From NCBI RefSeq assembly GCF_000970345.1, contig NZ_LAQU01000038.1, positions 1 to 39,993 on the forward strand: a stretch of 39,993 bases of DNA, written 5' to 3'. The notes under the pieces were generated by a model. The model saw only the letters and a program-made list of their open reading frames with translations. It made no database searches and was not told the DNA's origin. Position 1 is the first letter of the stretch; each line of letters opens with the position of its first letter. Origin of the DNA: Robbsia andropogonis (GTDB lineage Bacteria > Pseudomonadota > Gammaproteobacteria > Burkholderiales > Burkholderiaceae). The position numbers and the translations under genes are program-made. Positions 26,202 to 35,060 of the stretch are shown piece after piece.

Positions 26202-28113
26202 GCCGCTGCATCTGCTGTTGGTCGAAGACAGCTCGCTTGATGCGGAGTTGACGTTGTCACGGCTGGATGTCGCCGGCTTTACCTATGACGTCCATATCGT
26301 CGATAACGCGTTCGACTTCGATGCGGCGGTCCGCACGGGGCGTTATGACGTCGTCCTCGCGGACTTTGTCTTGCCGTCGTTCTCCGGCGGCGAGGCATTG
26401 GGGATGGCACGTGCGTATTCGCAGGATCTGCCCTTCATTTTCGTCTCGGGCGTACTCGGCGAAGAGCATGCGGTGGACATGCTGAAACGTGGCGCGACTG
26501 ATTATGTTTTAAAGCAGCGCCTGCAACGCCTTCCCGCAGTGATTCAGCGTGCATTGGCCGAGCGCGACGAGAAGCGCCAGCGGCTGCAGGCGGAGGAGCG
26601 TCTGCAAGAAACGGAGACGCATTTCAGGCAGTTAGTCGACGCATTGAAAGATTATGCGGTGATTACGCTGGACCCGAAAGGCCACATTCAGACATGGAAT
26701 CACGCCGCCCGCCAGATTCTGGGTTACACGGAAGCGCAGATGGTGGGCCAATGCGCCGATCGTCTCTTTACCGAAGCCGATGTCCTTGGCGATGCAATGC
26801 GCAGCGCCAAGGCATCTGGCAGCCATTCCGATGATCGCTGGGTATCCCGCGAGGACGGCCAGCGTGTATTTGCCTCGCTGGTGACCACGGCCATGCATGA
26901 TGCGCGTGGTGCGCTGGCGGGGTTTTCATTGATCTTACGCGATACCACCCAAGCGCGGCGCACGGCGGATGCATTGCAGCAGGCAAAGGAAGAGGCGGAG
27001 CGGGCAAATCGCGCGAAGGACCATTTCCTGGCGGTGTTGTCGCATGAATTGCGCACGCCGTTGACGCCGATTCTTGCCGCGGCGCGGTTGATGCGCATGA
27101 AAGGTTTGCTCGATGAGGAGCACACGCACCTGCTGAATGTCGTACAGCACAACGTCGAGCTCGAAGCGCGGCTCATCGACGACCTGCTCGATCTGACGAG
27201 CATTTCGCGCGGAAAACTCAGTTTGAACTTTGCATCGGTATCTCTGGGAGATTTGCTCGAGAACGCGATCAATATGTCGACCGCCGACATTGCCGCGAAA
27301 GGACAGACCTTGCATATCATCCGCAGGGAGACGCAGAGCGGAGTCCGGGGTGACGCTGCGCGATTGCAGCAGATCATCTGGAACCTTGTCAGGAACGCGG
27401 TGAAGTTCACGCCAGCGAATGGCACCATCGATGTCACGCTGTTCAATCCCGACTCGGAACATGTGGCGGTACAGGTTGATGATTCGGGCATTGGCATCAG
27501 TGCGGACGCGTTGCCGAAAATCTTTTCCGCGTTCGAGCAGGCCGACGAAACAATCGGCCCTGCTTTTGGCGGGCTCGGTCTCGGCTTGGCGATTGCCAAC
27601 ACGCTGGCGGTAAAGCACGGTGGTAGCATTCGCGCGGAAAGCGCCGGGCGTGATCAGGGCGCGCGCTTCACTTTCTCGATCCCATTGGCGCGGCATACAC
27701 CGGTGGAGGCGGGGGACGATGTCGTGGTCGCGTCGACGGCGGCCGCTCGCCGGGTGCTGTCCGTATTGCTGGTCGAGGATAACGCCTACACATCGGCTGC
27801 GATGGCGCAACTGATCGAAGTCTTCGGACACCGTGTCGATGTGGCCGAGTCCGTCGGCGCGGCACGCGAATATATCAATGCGGGCCGATATGACTTGCTG
27901 ATCAGCGACATCGGACTACCGGACGGCACGGGCCTGGATGTTGTGCGCCATTGGAACGTGATGCAGCACGCGGCGCCGTCGATCGCGATAACCGGTTATG
28001 GCATGGAAGAGGATATGCGCCGCTGTCTCGATGCTGGCTTCGGCAATCATGTCACGAAACCGGTCGACTTCGATCGCCTCGAGAAGATGCTCGACGACAT
28101 CGCCCAACGATGA
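26194..28113 (+). CDS. Hybrid histidine kinase REC-PAS-HisKA-HATPase-REC
   Basis: This 639-residue cytoplasmic signalling protein has an N-terminal receiver with phospho-acceptor Asp57 (YDVVLADFVLP) and no membrane segment. A PAS domain (AVITLDPKGHIQTWNHAARQILGY, 155-270), a HisKA with His284 (AVLSHELRTPLTPI), and an HATPase (NLVRNAVKFTP, DDSGIGI, GGLGLGLAI) follow. A C-terminal receiver carries Asp572 (YDLLISDIGLPDGTG) and the Lys loop VTKPVD. I chose GTG 26194 because VTEPLHLLLVEDSS starts the receiver; it overlaps bphP by 8 bases. The open frame reaches 26002, inside bphP. I infer that BphP phosphorylates the first receiver. There is no DNA-binding output domain, so output needs a partner elsewhere. 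Confidence 0.9.
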   Translation: MTEPLHLLLVEDSSLDAELTLSRLDVAGFTYDVHIVDNAFDFDAAVRTGRYDVVLADFVLPSFSGGEALGMARAYSQDLPFIFVSGVLGEEHAVDMLKRGATDYVLKQRLQRLPAVIQRALAERDEKRQRLQAEERLQETETHFRQLVDALKDYAVITLDPKGHIQTWNHAARQILGYTEAQMVGQCADRLFTEADVLGDAMRSAKASGSHSDDRWVSREDGQRVFASLVTTAMHDARGALAGFSLILRDTTQARRTADALQQAKEEAERANRAKDHFLAVLSHELRTPLTPILAAARLMRMKGLLDEEHTHLLNVVQHNVELEARLIDDLLDLTSISRGKLSLNFASVSLGDLLENAINMSTADIAAKGQTLHIIRRETQSGVRGDAARLQQIIWNLVRNAVKFTPANGTIDVTLFNPDSEHVAVQVDDSGIGISADALPKIFSAFEQADETIGPAFGGLGLGLAIANTLAVKHGGSIRAESAGRDQGARFTFSIPLARHTPVEAGDDVVVASTAAARRVLSVLLVEDNAYTSAAMAQLIEVFGHRVDVAESVGAAREYINAGRYDLLISDIGLPDGTGLDVVRHWNVMQHAAPSIAITGYGMEEDMRRCLDAGFGNHVTKPVDFDRLEKMLDDIAQR

Positions 28114-28152
28114 GGCGAGTCAACGCGTGCTGTTCTCGCGGCCTCTTATGCG

Positions 28153-28170
28153 ACGGAAACAGTTTTCCGT
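28153..28170. repeat. Inverted repeat ACGGAAA-N4-TTTCCGT after the bph operon
   Basis: Perfect 7-base arms around CAGT, just before the terminator; probably part of the 3' structure of the bph transcript. Confidence 0.4.
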
Positions 28171-28180
28171 GATCGTGCAC

Positions 28181-28200
28181 CATGCCTGGGCATGTTTTTT
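28181..28200 (+). terminator. Rho-independent terminator of the bph operon
   Basis: A CATGC-CTGG-GCATG hairpin is followed directly by six T's, 67 bases after the hybrid-kinase stop. It separates the bph operon from the asmA-like gene. Confidence 0.7.
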
Positions 28201-28363
28201 GCGGCTTTAGATGACATTTTTACGCGCGCATGCGTTGCTTTTTGCGCTGCAACCCCGGCACAGGCCTGGCAACCAGAACGATAATGCAATCCGCATGGCC
28301 GTTCCACGCCACACGATGTTGGCGGATAGGCGGCAAAAACCGGTAGAGCAAGGAGATAAAGGC

Positions 28364-31066
28364 ATGGCGGAGCGGCCCGGAACGGATGAACCCTCGGGTG
28401 GGTTGGATCATCAACACGCCGCAATAGTATCTCCGGCAGATGTTTCCCGTGAATCGTCAACAGACAGCGCGACGCGCATGTTCGACAGTGAGACTGGAAA
28501 TAACGGCCCTCGTGGCGACAATGGCGGCGATGGTAATGGGTCCGGTAATCACGGGCACAAACCGCCACGTACGACAGGCGGGCGTATTTTTCGCGGACTG
28601 ATGTGGCTTGTCGTCATCCTGCTGGTGCTGATGCTGGCCGTGGTTATTTTCGTCGCGACATTTGATTGGAATCGCGCAAAGCCATTCATTAATAACAAGG
28701 TCTCCAAAGAATTGGGTCGTCCGTTTGCAATCAATGGCGATCTGTCGGTGAAGTGGCGGCGACCGCCCGACGCACCGGGCTGGCGTGGATGGCTTCCATG
28801 GCCGCATGTCAGCGCGCATGACATTACCTTGGCCAATGCGGATTGGGCACGCACGAAAGAGATGGTTTCCGTGGCCGCCGTCGACTTCGACGTCGCCGTA
28901 CCGCCATTGCTGATCCGTGAGGTTTCGATTCCGTCGGTCGCATTGCGGCAACCGCAAGTGGACATCGAACGCATGCACGACGGTCGTAACAACTACACAT
29001 TTAAGACCTCGTCTAGTGGCGGCGCGCAGTCGAGCGCCTGGAAGGTGGCGTTGCGTGACATCACCTTCAGCACGGGTACGATCACTGTGCTGGATGAGGA
29101 TCGCAAGGCCGACCTGACGCTGACGCTCGATACGTTAGGCAATCCGATCCCGTTCGGCGAGATGTTGAAGCAGCAAGAGGAAACCTCACGACGAGAGTCG
29201 AGTGAAACGCTGGGACGCAACGGCGCCGCGAAATTCTCGAAAGCGGCCGCGGCCAATGAAGCATCGCAGGCGTCGGCCGCATCTGCCGCGTCTGCCTCAT
29301 CCGCCGCGTCGGATGCACGCGAGGCGTCCAGGACGACGAACCGCGGGGTGGTCGCGGCCAGTGCCACCGCGCCTGGTGATGGCGCAGCGGATGCGGCGAA
29401 GGATGTGGCCATGGCTGCCTCTGAGGCGGGCGCCGACGCTGCTTCGTCTGGGGCATCCGCCAGGTCGACGGCGTCGAAGGCGTCCTCCGGGCGCGAGGGT
29501 ACCTCCTTGTCCGCGTCCAATGTGACCGCTGCAAAGGGTGTTTCGCCAACCGCCGGTGCAGTGCCGGCGGTGACACCAGTCAGCCCCTATCGCTTGGGGT
29601 GGACGATGAAGGGCAAATACAACAATAGCCCAGTTTCCGGCACCGGAAAGCTGGGCGAAGTGCTGTCGCTTCAAGACGCGACACGGCCTTTCCCATTGCA
29701 GGCGGACGTCAAGATAGGCGATACACGCATCGCTTTGGTGGGTACGCTGACGGACCCCATGCATCTCGCGGCACTTGATTTGCGCTTGTGGTTTCAAGGT
29801 CAGAGCTTGTCTCATCTGTATTCGCTAACCGGAATCGCATTGCCCGACTCGCCGCCATTCGCCACGGAAGGGCGTTTGATTGGGGCATTCAAGCCCGCAG
29901 GTAACGTATTCCGCTATCAGGATTTTACGGGACGCGTAGGTGGCAGCGATTTGAACGGAACGCTGGTGTACGAAGGCATAACGCCACGCCCCAAGCTCAG
30001 TGGGAACCTTGTCTCGCATCTATTGCAGTTTTCGGACCTCGCCCCGTTGATCGGCGCGGATTCAAACGCGGAAAAAGCAAAACGTGGTGATGTCGACAGG
30101 CAGCCCAGCAACAAAGCATTGCCTGTCGAGGCATTCCGTACCGATCGCTGGAAATCGATTGATGCCGATGTGACGTTTGCCGGCAAACGCATTATCCGTG
30201 ACGCATCCTTGCCGATCACGGATCTTTACACGCACGTGATGTTGAGCAATGGTCGATTGCAGTTGGTCCCGCTGCGCTTCGGCGTGGCGGGGGGGGACCT
30301 CACTGCCGATATCGATCTGGACGGGGGCAAGGAGCCGCTGCAGGCGCGCGTGTCGATGGGGGCACGGCATGTGAAGCTGAAACAGTTGTTCCCGACATCG
30401 AAGACCATGCAGAGCGCGCTCGGGGAGATCAACGGCGATGCGGCGCTTTCCGCAACCGGCAACTCACCGGCCCGCCTGGCCGCTACCTCGAACGGTGAAA
30501 TCAAGTTGCTGGTCCAGCACGGTGCGGTGAGCGCGTTCCTGATGGAGGCGGCCGGCTTGAATGTCGCCAATGCGGTCATCGAACGCCTGTTCGGCAATCG
30601 GGATGTGCAGATCAATTGCGCGGCATCGGACTTCGTCGTTGACAACGGCGTGTTGAATTCGAAGGTCTTCGTGGTGGATACGCAGGATGCGGTTATCGAT
30701 GTCGATGGGACGATCGATCTTCGTACCGAGGGGATGGATTTGGGCATTCACCCCCATACCAAGGGCTTCCGCATATTCTCGTTACGCTCGCCCTTGTATG
30801 TGAAGGGAACATTCAAGGACCCGCATATTGGTGTGGATGCATTGCCACTCGCCGCGCGTGGGGCTGCGGCGGTCGGACTGGGCCTGCTGAACCCGTTTGC
30901 CGCGCTGATACCGCTGTTGGCGCCCAGCCACCATGAGGAAGCACCGTGCGCGCAGTTGTTCAAGGCGCTCCAGGAAAAGCCGATGGCGCCACCACCAGGT
31001 AAGAAGGTATCGCCTAAAGCAGGGGCAGCAGCGGCGCGTGCGATGCAGTTAGAGAAAGCCAAGTAA
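28364..31066 (+). CDS. AsmA-family inner-membrane-anchored protein
   Basis: AsmA proteins are large bridge-like periplasmic proteins anchored in the inner membrane, involved in outer-membrane lipid homeostasis. The 900 residues have a hydrophilic Gly/Asn-rich N-terminus (1-72). A single membrane segment at ~78-100 (LMWLVVILLVLMLAVVIFV) leads into the family start FDWNRAKPFINNKVSKELGRPFAI. A conserved C-terminal AsmA region (GMDLGIHPHTKGFRIFSLRSPLYVKGTFKDP) closes the protein. An Ala/Ser-rich low-complexity block interrupts it at ~290-400. The start is ATG 28364, with AAGGAG at 28350-28355; the frame is open back to 28211 without homology. It ends in a Lys/Ala tail and a strong terminator. Confidence 0.88.
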   Translation: MAERPGTDEPSGGLDHQHAAIVSPADVSRESSTDSATRMFDSETGNNGPRGDNGGDGNGSGNHGHKPPRTTGGRIFRGLMWLVVILLVLMLAVVIFVATFDWNRAKPFINNKVSKELGRPFAINGDLSVKWRRPPDAPGWRGWLPWPHVSAHDITLANADWARTKEMVSVAAVDFDVAVPPLLIREVSIPSVALRQPQVDIERMHDGRNNYTFKTSSSGGAQSSAWKVALRDITFSTGTITVLDEDRKADLTLTLDTLGNPIPFGEMLKQQEETSRRESSETLGRNGAAKFSKAAAANEASQASAASAASASSAASDAREASRTTNRGVVAASATAPGDGAADAAKDVAMAASEAGADAASSGASARSTASKASSGREGTSLSASNVTAAKGVSPTAGAVPAVTPVSPYRLGWTMKGKYNNSPVSGTGKLGEVLSLQDATRPFPLQADVKIGDTRIALVGTLTDPMHLAALDLRLWFQGQSLSHLYSLTGIALPDSPPFATEGRLIGAFKPAGNVFRYQDFTGRVGGSDLNGTLVYEGITPRPKLSGNLVSHLLQFSDLAPLIGADSNAEKAKRGDVDRQPSNKALPVEAFRTDRWKSIDADVTFAGKRIIRDASLPITDLYTHVMLSNGRLQLVPLRFGVAGGDLTADIDLDGGKEPLQARVSMGARHVKLKQLFPTSKTMQSALGEINGDAALSATGNSPARLAATSNGEIKLLVQHGAVSAFLMEAAGLNVANAVIERLFGNRDVQINCAASDFVVDNGVLNSKVFVVDTQDAVIDVDGTIDLRTEGMDLGIHPHTKGFRIFSLRSPLYVKGTFKDPHIGVDALPLAARGAAAVGLGLLNPFAALIPLLAPSHHEEAPCAQLFKALQEKPMAPPPGKKVSPKAGAAAARAMQLEKAK

Positions 31067-31069
31067 GAA

Positions 31070-31104
31070 ACGCGCCCTGGATATACCAAGGGCGCGTCTG
31101 TTTT
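31070..31104 (+). terminator. Rho-independent terminator after the asmA-like gene
   Basis: A 9-base stem (ACGCGCCCT / AGGGCGCGT, arms 31070-31078 and 31089-31097) with an internal GG/CC pair and the loop ATATA is followed by CTGTTTT. It lies 4 bases after the stop codon, between convergent asmA-like and dodecin genes. Confidence 0.8.
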
Positions 31105-31185
31105 AACTCGGGTGCGCTTGCCGAATTGGCATGCGCGGTTTGTACCCAGGAAGCCGGGGCGTTCCCCGCCTCCAGGTGGGGCCGA

Positions 31186-31395
31186 TCAGTCTTCCACGCG
31201 AACGCCTACTTTGACAGTGACCTGCCAATGCGCGATCGCACCATCCCGCAAATGTCCACGTGTTTCGACGACCTCGAACCAATCGAGGTTTCGCAGGGTC
31301 TTCGACGCCTTTGCAATGGCCGTCTTGACGGCATCTTCGATCGACGTTTCCGATGAGCCGATCAATTCGATCTTCTTGTACACATGGTCCGTCAT
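31186..31395 (-). CDS. Dodecin, flavin-binding protein
   Basis: Dodecins form hollow dodecamers that store or buffer flavin. The 69-residue protein has the family length and order: [28 protein letters not shown], Trp39 ([12 protein letters not shown], which stacks on the flavin) and the terminal strand [16 protein letters not shown] 31393-31395 has a perfect AGGAGG site 5 bases away. It stands alone, convergent with the asmA-like gene. Confidence 0.93.
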   Translation of the reverse strand: MTDHVYKKIELIGSSETSIEDAVKTAIAKASKTLRNLDWFEVVETRGHLRDGAIAHWQVTVKVGVRVED

Positions 31396-31515
31396 GGCAT
31401 CCTCCTATTTCAATCGTCAGTGATACAACACGCTGCACTTCACGCACCTGCAGTCGTGTCAGCTCTCTGATTCATGTTAGCCGGGATACCCAAACCGTGC
31501 AGTAGCTAAGACGTT

Positions 31516-31941
31516 TCAGCGATCACCTCGCACGTTGCTACCCGCGGGAAGTGCGCCGAAGTCGTTCAACGCACGTGATCGTGCGCCGCTGGCAAAAACC
31601 AGCACGGCCACGCCATTGTGCTCGTACCAGCAACCACCGGTTTCCAATCGCAAACACGGTTGTTCCAGCGCATGCATCACACTTTCCACGCAGCGTTGGC
31701 GTAGTTCGGATAAGGGAGGGTAAGGGGCGCGCGCGCCGGGCACCGCGCACAATAGCAGGTCGAGGCCTGGTAAAAAGTGCGCATAAAGTACCGGTTCATC
31801 CTGCGCACGTGCCCTGGCAAGCTTGCTGTCAAGGCGTGCAGGCATGGCGGTCCAGGCGGGAGACCAGCCACGTATCACATCCAAGTATGTCGCCACCCCG
31901 GCAGAGGACTGCCGGCGGGCGGTTGTTTTCCGAGAAGCCAT
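31516..31941 (-). CDS. Hypothetical protein
   Basis: I do not recognise the family. From the preferred ATG at 31939-31941 the protein has 141 residues, with an N-terminal basic stretch (MASRKTTARRQSS) and a probable globular core (VATYLDVIRGWSPAWTAMPARL, VLYAHFLPGLDLLLCAVPG). A conserved-looking end (QRCVESVMHALEQPCLRLETGGCWYEHNGVAVLVFASGAR) has three cysteines. The frame is open to 32118, which would add 59 residues of unlikely composition with several cysteines. No signal peptide or membrane segment is obvious. Codon composition matches neighbouring genes, so I take it as real. Confidence 0.55.
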   Translation of the reverse strand: MASRKTTARRQSSAGVATYLDVIRGWSPAWTAMPARLDSKLARARAQDEPVLYAHFLPGLDLLLCAVPGARAPYPPLSELRQRCVESVMHALEQPCLRLETGGCWYEHNGVAVLVFASGARSRALNDFGALPAGSNVRGDR

Positions 31942-32254
31942 ATCGTACGACCGCCGAGCGTCGGCGCGCGATGGAAAAAGGAACAAAATACAGGAATCCG
32001 GCCAGCAAGAAGCCGCGAAGCAAGTACCTGTATTACCCTGTCTGGCAAGTCGTGCAGTGAAACCGTTTGCTACGTGCAATGCGATACCGATGCACGTGTT
32101 CGGGTCAGCATACGTCAATTCGGATGATTTTGCCTGAAAACCCGCTCATTGATGTTGCGACCCATGCAGCCACTTGAATACGGTGAACTGGCCGTTGTGC
32201 GACACTTGAAGCATGGAAGTAAAGCGTGATAACAGCCGATTGAAGGAGCATACG

Positions 32255-32368
32255 ATGATCAGAAAAATTGCGCTGTTGGGTTTTGTCAGCGGCTTTGCAC
32301 TTTTCCTTTATGGTCGCAAATGGCTGTCGACGCTTGACGCAAACCATTCGGCGCGTCAATTGCCGTGA
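32255..32368 (+). CDS. Tiny single-pass membrane protein (37 aa)
   Basis: MIRKIALLGFVSGFALFLYG and a short basic/polar tail (RKWLSTLDANHSARQLP) predict one membrane helix with the N-terminus at the cytoplasmic face. AAGGAG (32243-32248) lies 6 bases before ATG 32255, an excellent site in a stretch with no other gene. It is too short for automated thresholds. No known function; it lies 189 bases upstream of glgX. Confidence 0.6.
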   Translation: MIRKIALLGFVSGFALFLYGRKWLSTLDANHSARQLP

Positions 32369-32466
32369 CAGGCGTTGCGCGTGTTGACTCGCTGTTCCAT
32401 GTCTGGCGCGAATCCTGCTACGTGATTCCGGTCGCGTCCTTTCGCCGCGTCGAGTAACCATCAAAT

Positions 32467-32495
32467 GACGGCCGCCGGCATCGCCGCCGGCCGTC
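32467..32495. terminator. GC-rich hairpin before glgX
   Basis: GACGGCCG and CGGCCGTC pair perfectly, with a further 4-base stem after one mismatch (loop ATC). No T-run follows. It may terminate the small upstream gene or act in the glgX leader. Confidence 0.35.
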
Positions 32496-32557
32496 TTGGT
32501 ATTGGTCGACGCGGCGACATCGCAGTGGGCGCGCACCACCAGGGAGCGCAGAACAGA

Positions 32558-34843
32558 ATGACAACGACGGCAAGCCGCATTTCCGAAGGAACACCATTTC
32601 CACGGGGTGCAACGTGGGATGGCAAGGGCGTGAACTTTGCGCTGTTTTCGGCGCATGCGACAAAGGTCGAACTGTGCATCTTCGACGACAAGGGCGAGCA
32701 GGAAATCGAGCGGATCGTGCTGCCGGAATATACGGATGAGGTTTGGCACGTCTACGTGCATGACCTCGCGCCGGGCGCCGTGTACGGTTATCGCGTCCAC
32801 GGCCCGTATGAACCGGAAAATGGTCATCGTTTCAATCCGAACAAGCTATTGCTCGATCCCTATGCAAAAGCGCATGTCGGTGAGTTGAAATGGGCACCGG
32901 AAGTGTTCGGCTATACGCTGGGGCATCCGGACCAGGATCTTTCCTTTGACGAACGCGATAGTGCGCCGTTCGTGCCGAAGTGTCGTGTGGTCGATCAAAG
33001 TTTCGTCTGGCATCATCCCACCCGCGTTCGGGTGCCCTTCGATCGGACGGTGATCTACGAAACGCACGTGAAGGGTTTCACGATGCGTCATCCGCAGGTG
33101 CCGGAAAACGTGCGCGGGACCTTTGCCGGGCTAGGCGAGCAAGTGGTCATCGATTACGTAAAAGCATTGGGCGTCACCAGCGTGGAATTGTTGCCGATAC
33201 ACACGTTCGTTAATGACGATTACCTTCTCGAGAAAGGCCTGACGAACTATTGGGGGTACAACACGATCGGCTTTTTCGCGGCCGATCCGCGTTACCTCAG
33301 CACCGGCAGGCTGGACGAAGTCAAGGAGACCGTCGATCGCTACCATGACGCCGGTCTCGAAATTATTCTCGACGTGGTGTACAACCACACTGCGGAAGGC
33401 AATGAATTAGGCCCGACGTTGTCCTACAAAGGTATCGACAATGCGTCGTACTATCGCCTGATGCCTGACGAGCAGCGCTACTATATCAACGACACCGGCA
33501 CTGGTAATACCCTGAATCTATCGCATCCTCGTGTATTGCAGATGGTGACGGACAGCTTGCGCTACTGGGTCACCGAGATGAATGTGGATGGATTCCGGTT
33601 CGACTTGGCGACGATCCTGGGACGCGAGCCACACGGTTTCGATGAAGGTGGCGGTTTCCTCGATAGCTGCCGGCAGGATCCCATCTTGTCGAGTGTCAAG
33701 TTGATCGCGGAACCATGGGATTGTGGTCCGGGCGGTTATCAAGTTGGTCGATTCCCACCGGGTTGGGCGGAGTGGAACGACCGTTACCGCGATACCGTCC
33801 GTGCGTTCTGGAAGGGCGATGATGCAATTGCATCGGAACTTGCCACGCGGATCACGGCATCCGCGGACAAATTCAATCACCGCGGGCGACGTCCCTGGGC
33901 GAGTGTCAACTTCATCACCGCGCATGATGGCTTCACGTTGAACGATCTGGTGACGTTCAACGACAAGCATAACGATGTGAATGGCGAGGATAATCGTGAC
34001 GGATCGTCTGACAATCGGTCCTGGAATTGTGGCCATGAGGGACCGGTTCCGTCCACGGCGGCCTTGTCGGAGCAGATCGAGAAAGCCGGCGATACGGCAA
34101 ATGACGCACAACACGATGTGCCATCGCTGGCCGCGCAATGGGAAGTGCGCGTGCTGCGCGAGCGTCAGAAACGCAATATGCTCGCAACGTTGCTGTTCTC
34201 CCAAGGCACACCGATGATCCTGGCGGGCGATGAATTTGGTCGAACGCAGCAGGGCAACAACAATGCCTATTGCCAGGATAACGAGATCAGTTGGGTCGAT
34301 TGGGAAAATATCGACGACGATGGCCGCGCGCTGGTTGAGTTTACCCGCAACCTGTTGCAACTGCGCCAACGTCTTCCGGTCTTGCGACGTAACCGGTTTC
34401 TGACCGGAGAATGGAACGAGGCATTGGAAGTCAGCGATGTGAAGTGGCTGGGTACCGATGGCCAACCGCTATCCGACGAGCAATGGGATGATGGCACGAT
34501 GCGCTGTTTTGGCATGGTCATCGATGGCCGGGCCCAGGCGAGCGGCATTCGCAAACCGGCGGGTGATGCAACGTTGCTGATCGTTTTCAATGCACATCAC
34601 GACGTGGTGGACTTCACGTTGCCGGAGATTCCCGGCAGCGACCAGTGGACGTGCATGGTCGACACGAACATGCCTGTGCGCGACACCTTGCCGGAATTCG
34701 GTTCCGGGGATGTCTATCAGGTGACCGGGCGCTCCTTGTTGTTGTTCGCGTTGCAATCGCGTGGTGCGACACAACGCATCTTCGACAAGCTCGGGGAGAC
34801 GCTGACCAACGAAGCGCCGGACGTTCCGTTGCCGGGCAACTAA
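32558..34843 (+). CDS. glgX: Glycogen debranching enzyme GlgX (isoamylase type)
   Basis: It cleaves alpha-1,6 branches of phosphorylase-limit glycogen. The 761 residues include an N-terminal CBM48 domain (GATWDGKGVNFALFSAHATKVELCIFDD), then a GH13 barrel. Catalytic residues are nucleophile Asp349 (GFRFDLATIL), acid Glu385 (LIAEPWDCG) and Asp457 (TAHDGFTLNDL). Other conserved stretches are DVVYNHTAEGNE and ILAGDEFGRTQQGNNNAYCQDNEISW. A 15-20-residue insert (EQIEKAGDTANDAQHDVP) is visible. Start ATG 32558 has GGGAG 11 bases upstream; the frame is open back to 32465. No other glycogen genes are in the window. A hairpin follows. Confidence 0.95.
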   Translation: MTTTASRISEGTPFPRGATWDGKGVNFALFSAHATKVELCIFDDKGEQEIERIVLPEYTDEVWHVYVHDLAPGAVYGYRVHGPYEPENGHRFNPNKLLLDPYAKAHVGELKWAPEVFGYTLGHPDQDLSFDERDSAPFVPKCRVVDQSFVWHHPTRVRVPFDRTVIYETHVKGFTMRHPQVPENVRGTFAGLGEQVVIDYVKALGVTSVELLPIHTFVNDDYLLEKGLTNYWGYNTIGFFAADPRYLSTGRLDEVKETVDRYHDAGLEIILDVVYNHTAEGNELGPTLSYKGIDNASYYRLMPDEQRYYINDTGTGNTLNLSHPRVLQMVTDSLRYWVTEMNVDGFRFDLATILGREPHGFDEGGGFLDSCRQDPILSSVKLIAEPWDCGPGGYQVGRFPPGWAEWNDRYRDTVRAFWKGDDAIASELATRITASADKFNHRGRRPWASVNFITAHDGFTLNDLVTFNDKHNDVNGEDNRDGSSDNRSWNCGHEGPVPSTAALSEQIEKAGDTANDAQHDVPSLAAQWEVRVLRERQKRNMLATLLFSQGTPMILAGDEFGRTQQGNNNAYCQDNEISWVDWENIDDDGRALVEFTRNLLQLRQRLPVLRRNRFLTGEWNEALEVSDVKWLGTDGQPLSDEQWDDGTMRCFGMVIDGRAQASGIRKPAGDATLLIVFNAHHDVVDFTLPEIPGSDQWTCMVDTNMPVRDTLPEFGSGDVYQVTGRSLLLFALQSRGATQRIFDKLGETLTNEAPDVPLPGN

Positions 34844-34886
34844 TAAGTGCGCCGCCGACAGACGAGAGACGCGACGTTGGTGTAGG

Positions 34887-34913
34887 ATGCGCCGTATCGC
34901 CAATACGGCGCAT
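34887..34913 (+). terminator. Hairpin after glgX
   Basis: A perfect 11-base stem (ATGCGCCGTAT / ATACGGCGCAT) with loop CGCCA lies 43 bases after glgX and is followed by TCGTGATGG, without a T-run. It is a probable terminator or stabilising hairpin. Confidence 0.5.
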
Positions 34914-34931
34914 TCGTGATGGCAGGTGACG

Positions 34932-35036
34932 ATGGGTACGGAAGGCGGCCTTTGGGACCAGTTGGTGTTGCTATGGCGCTGGCTTGTCGCGGTGTTTCGT
35001 TTCCTGGTGATGTTCCTCCGCTGGCTGGCGCAATGA
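34932..35036 (+). CDS. Tiny hydrophobic protein (34 aa)
   Basis: MGTEGGLWDQLVLLWRWLVA followed by VFRFLVMFLRWLAQ forms one amphipathic or membrane helix with regularly placed Trp and Arg. AGGTGA (34924-34929) lies just before ATG 34932, a match to the anti-Shine-Dalgarno. Codon use is normal and the frame is tight. Function unknown; it lies in the short gap between glgX and the convergent TPR gene. Confidence 0.5.
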   Translation: MGTEGGLWDQLVLLWRWLVAVFRFLVMFLRWLAQ

Positions 35037-35060
35037 ACTGGCCGGCGAAGTAGGGTGGCT

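Noticed and set aside
26724-27831. Two long minus-strand frames opposite the hybrid kinase
   Set aside because: Shadow translation; the plus strand has complete kinase motifs over the same bases.
31551-32060. 169-codon plus-strand frame opposite the hypothetical gene at 31516-31941
   Set aside because: Its composition is Arg/Pro/Ser-heavy and shadow-like; the minus strand reads as a more natural protein.
33518-34465. 315-codon minus-strand frame opposite glgX
   Set aside because: It overlaps catalytic GH13 motifs on the other strand and has no start context.
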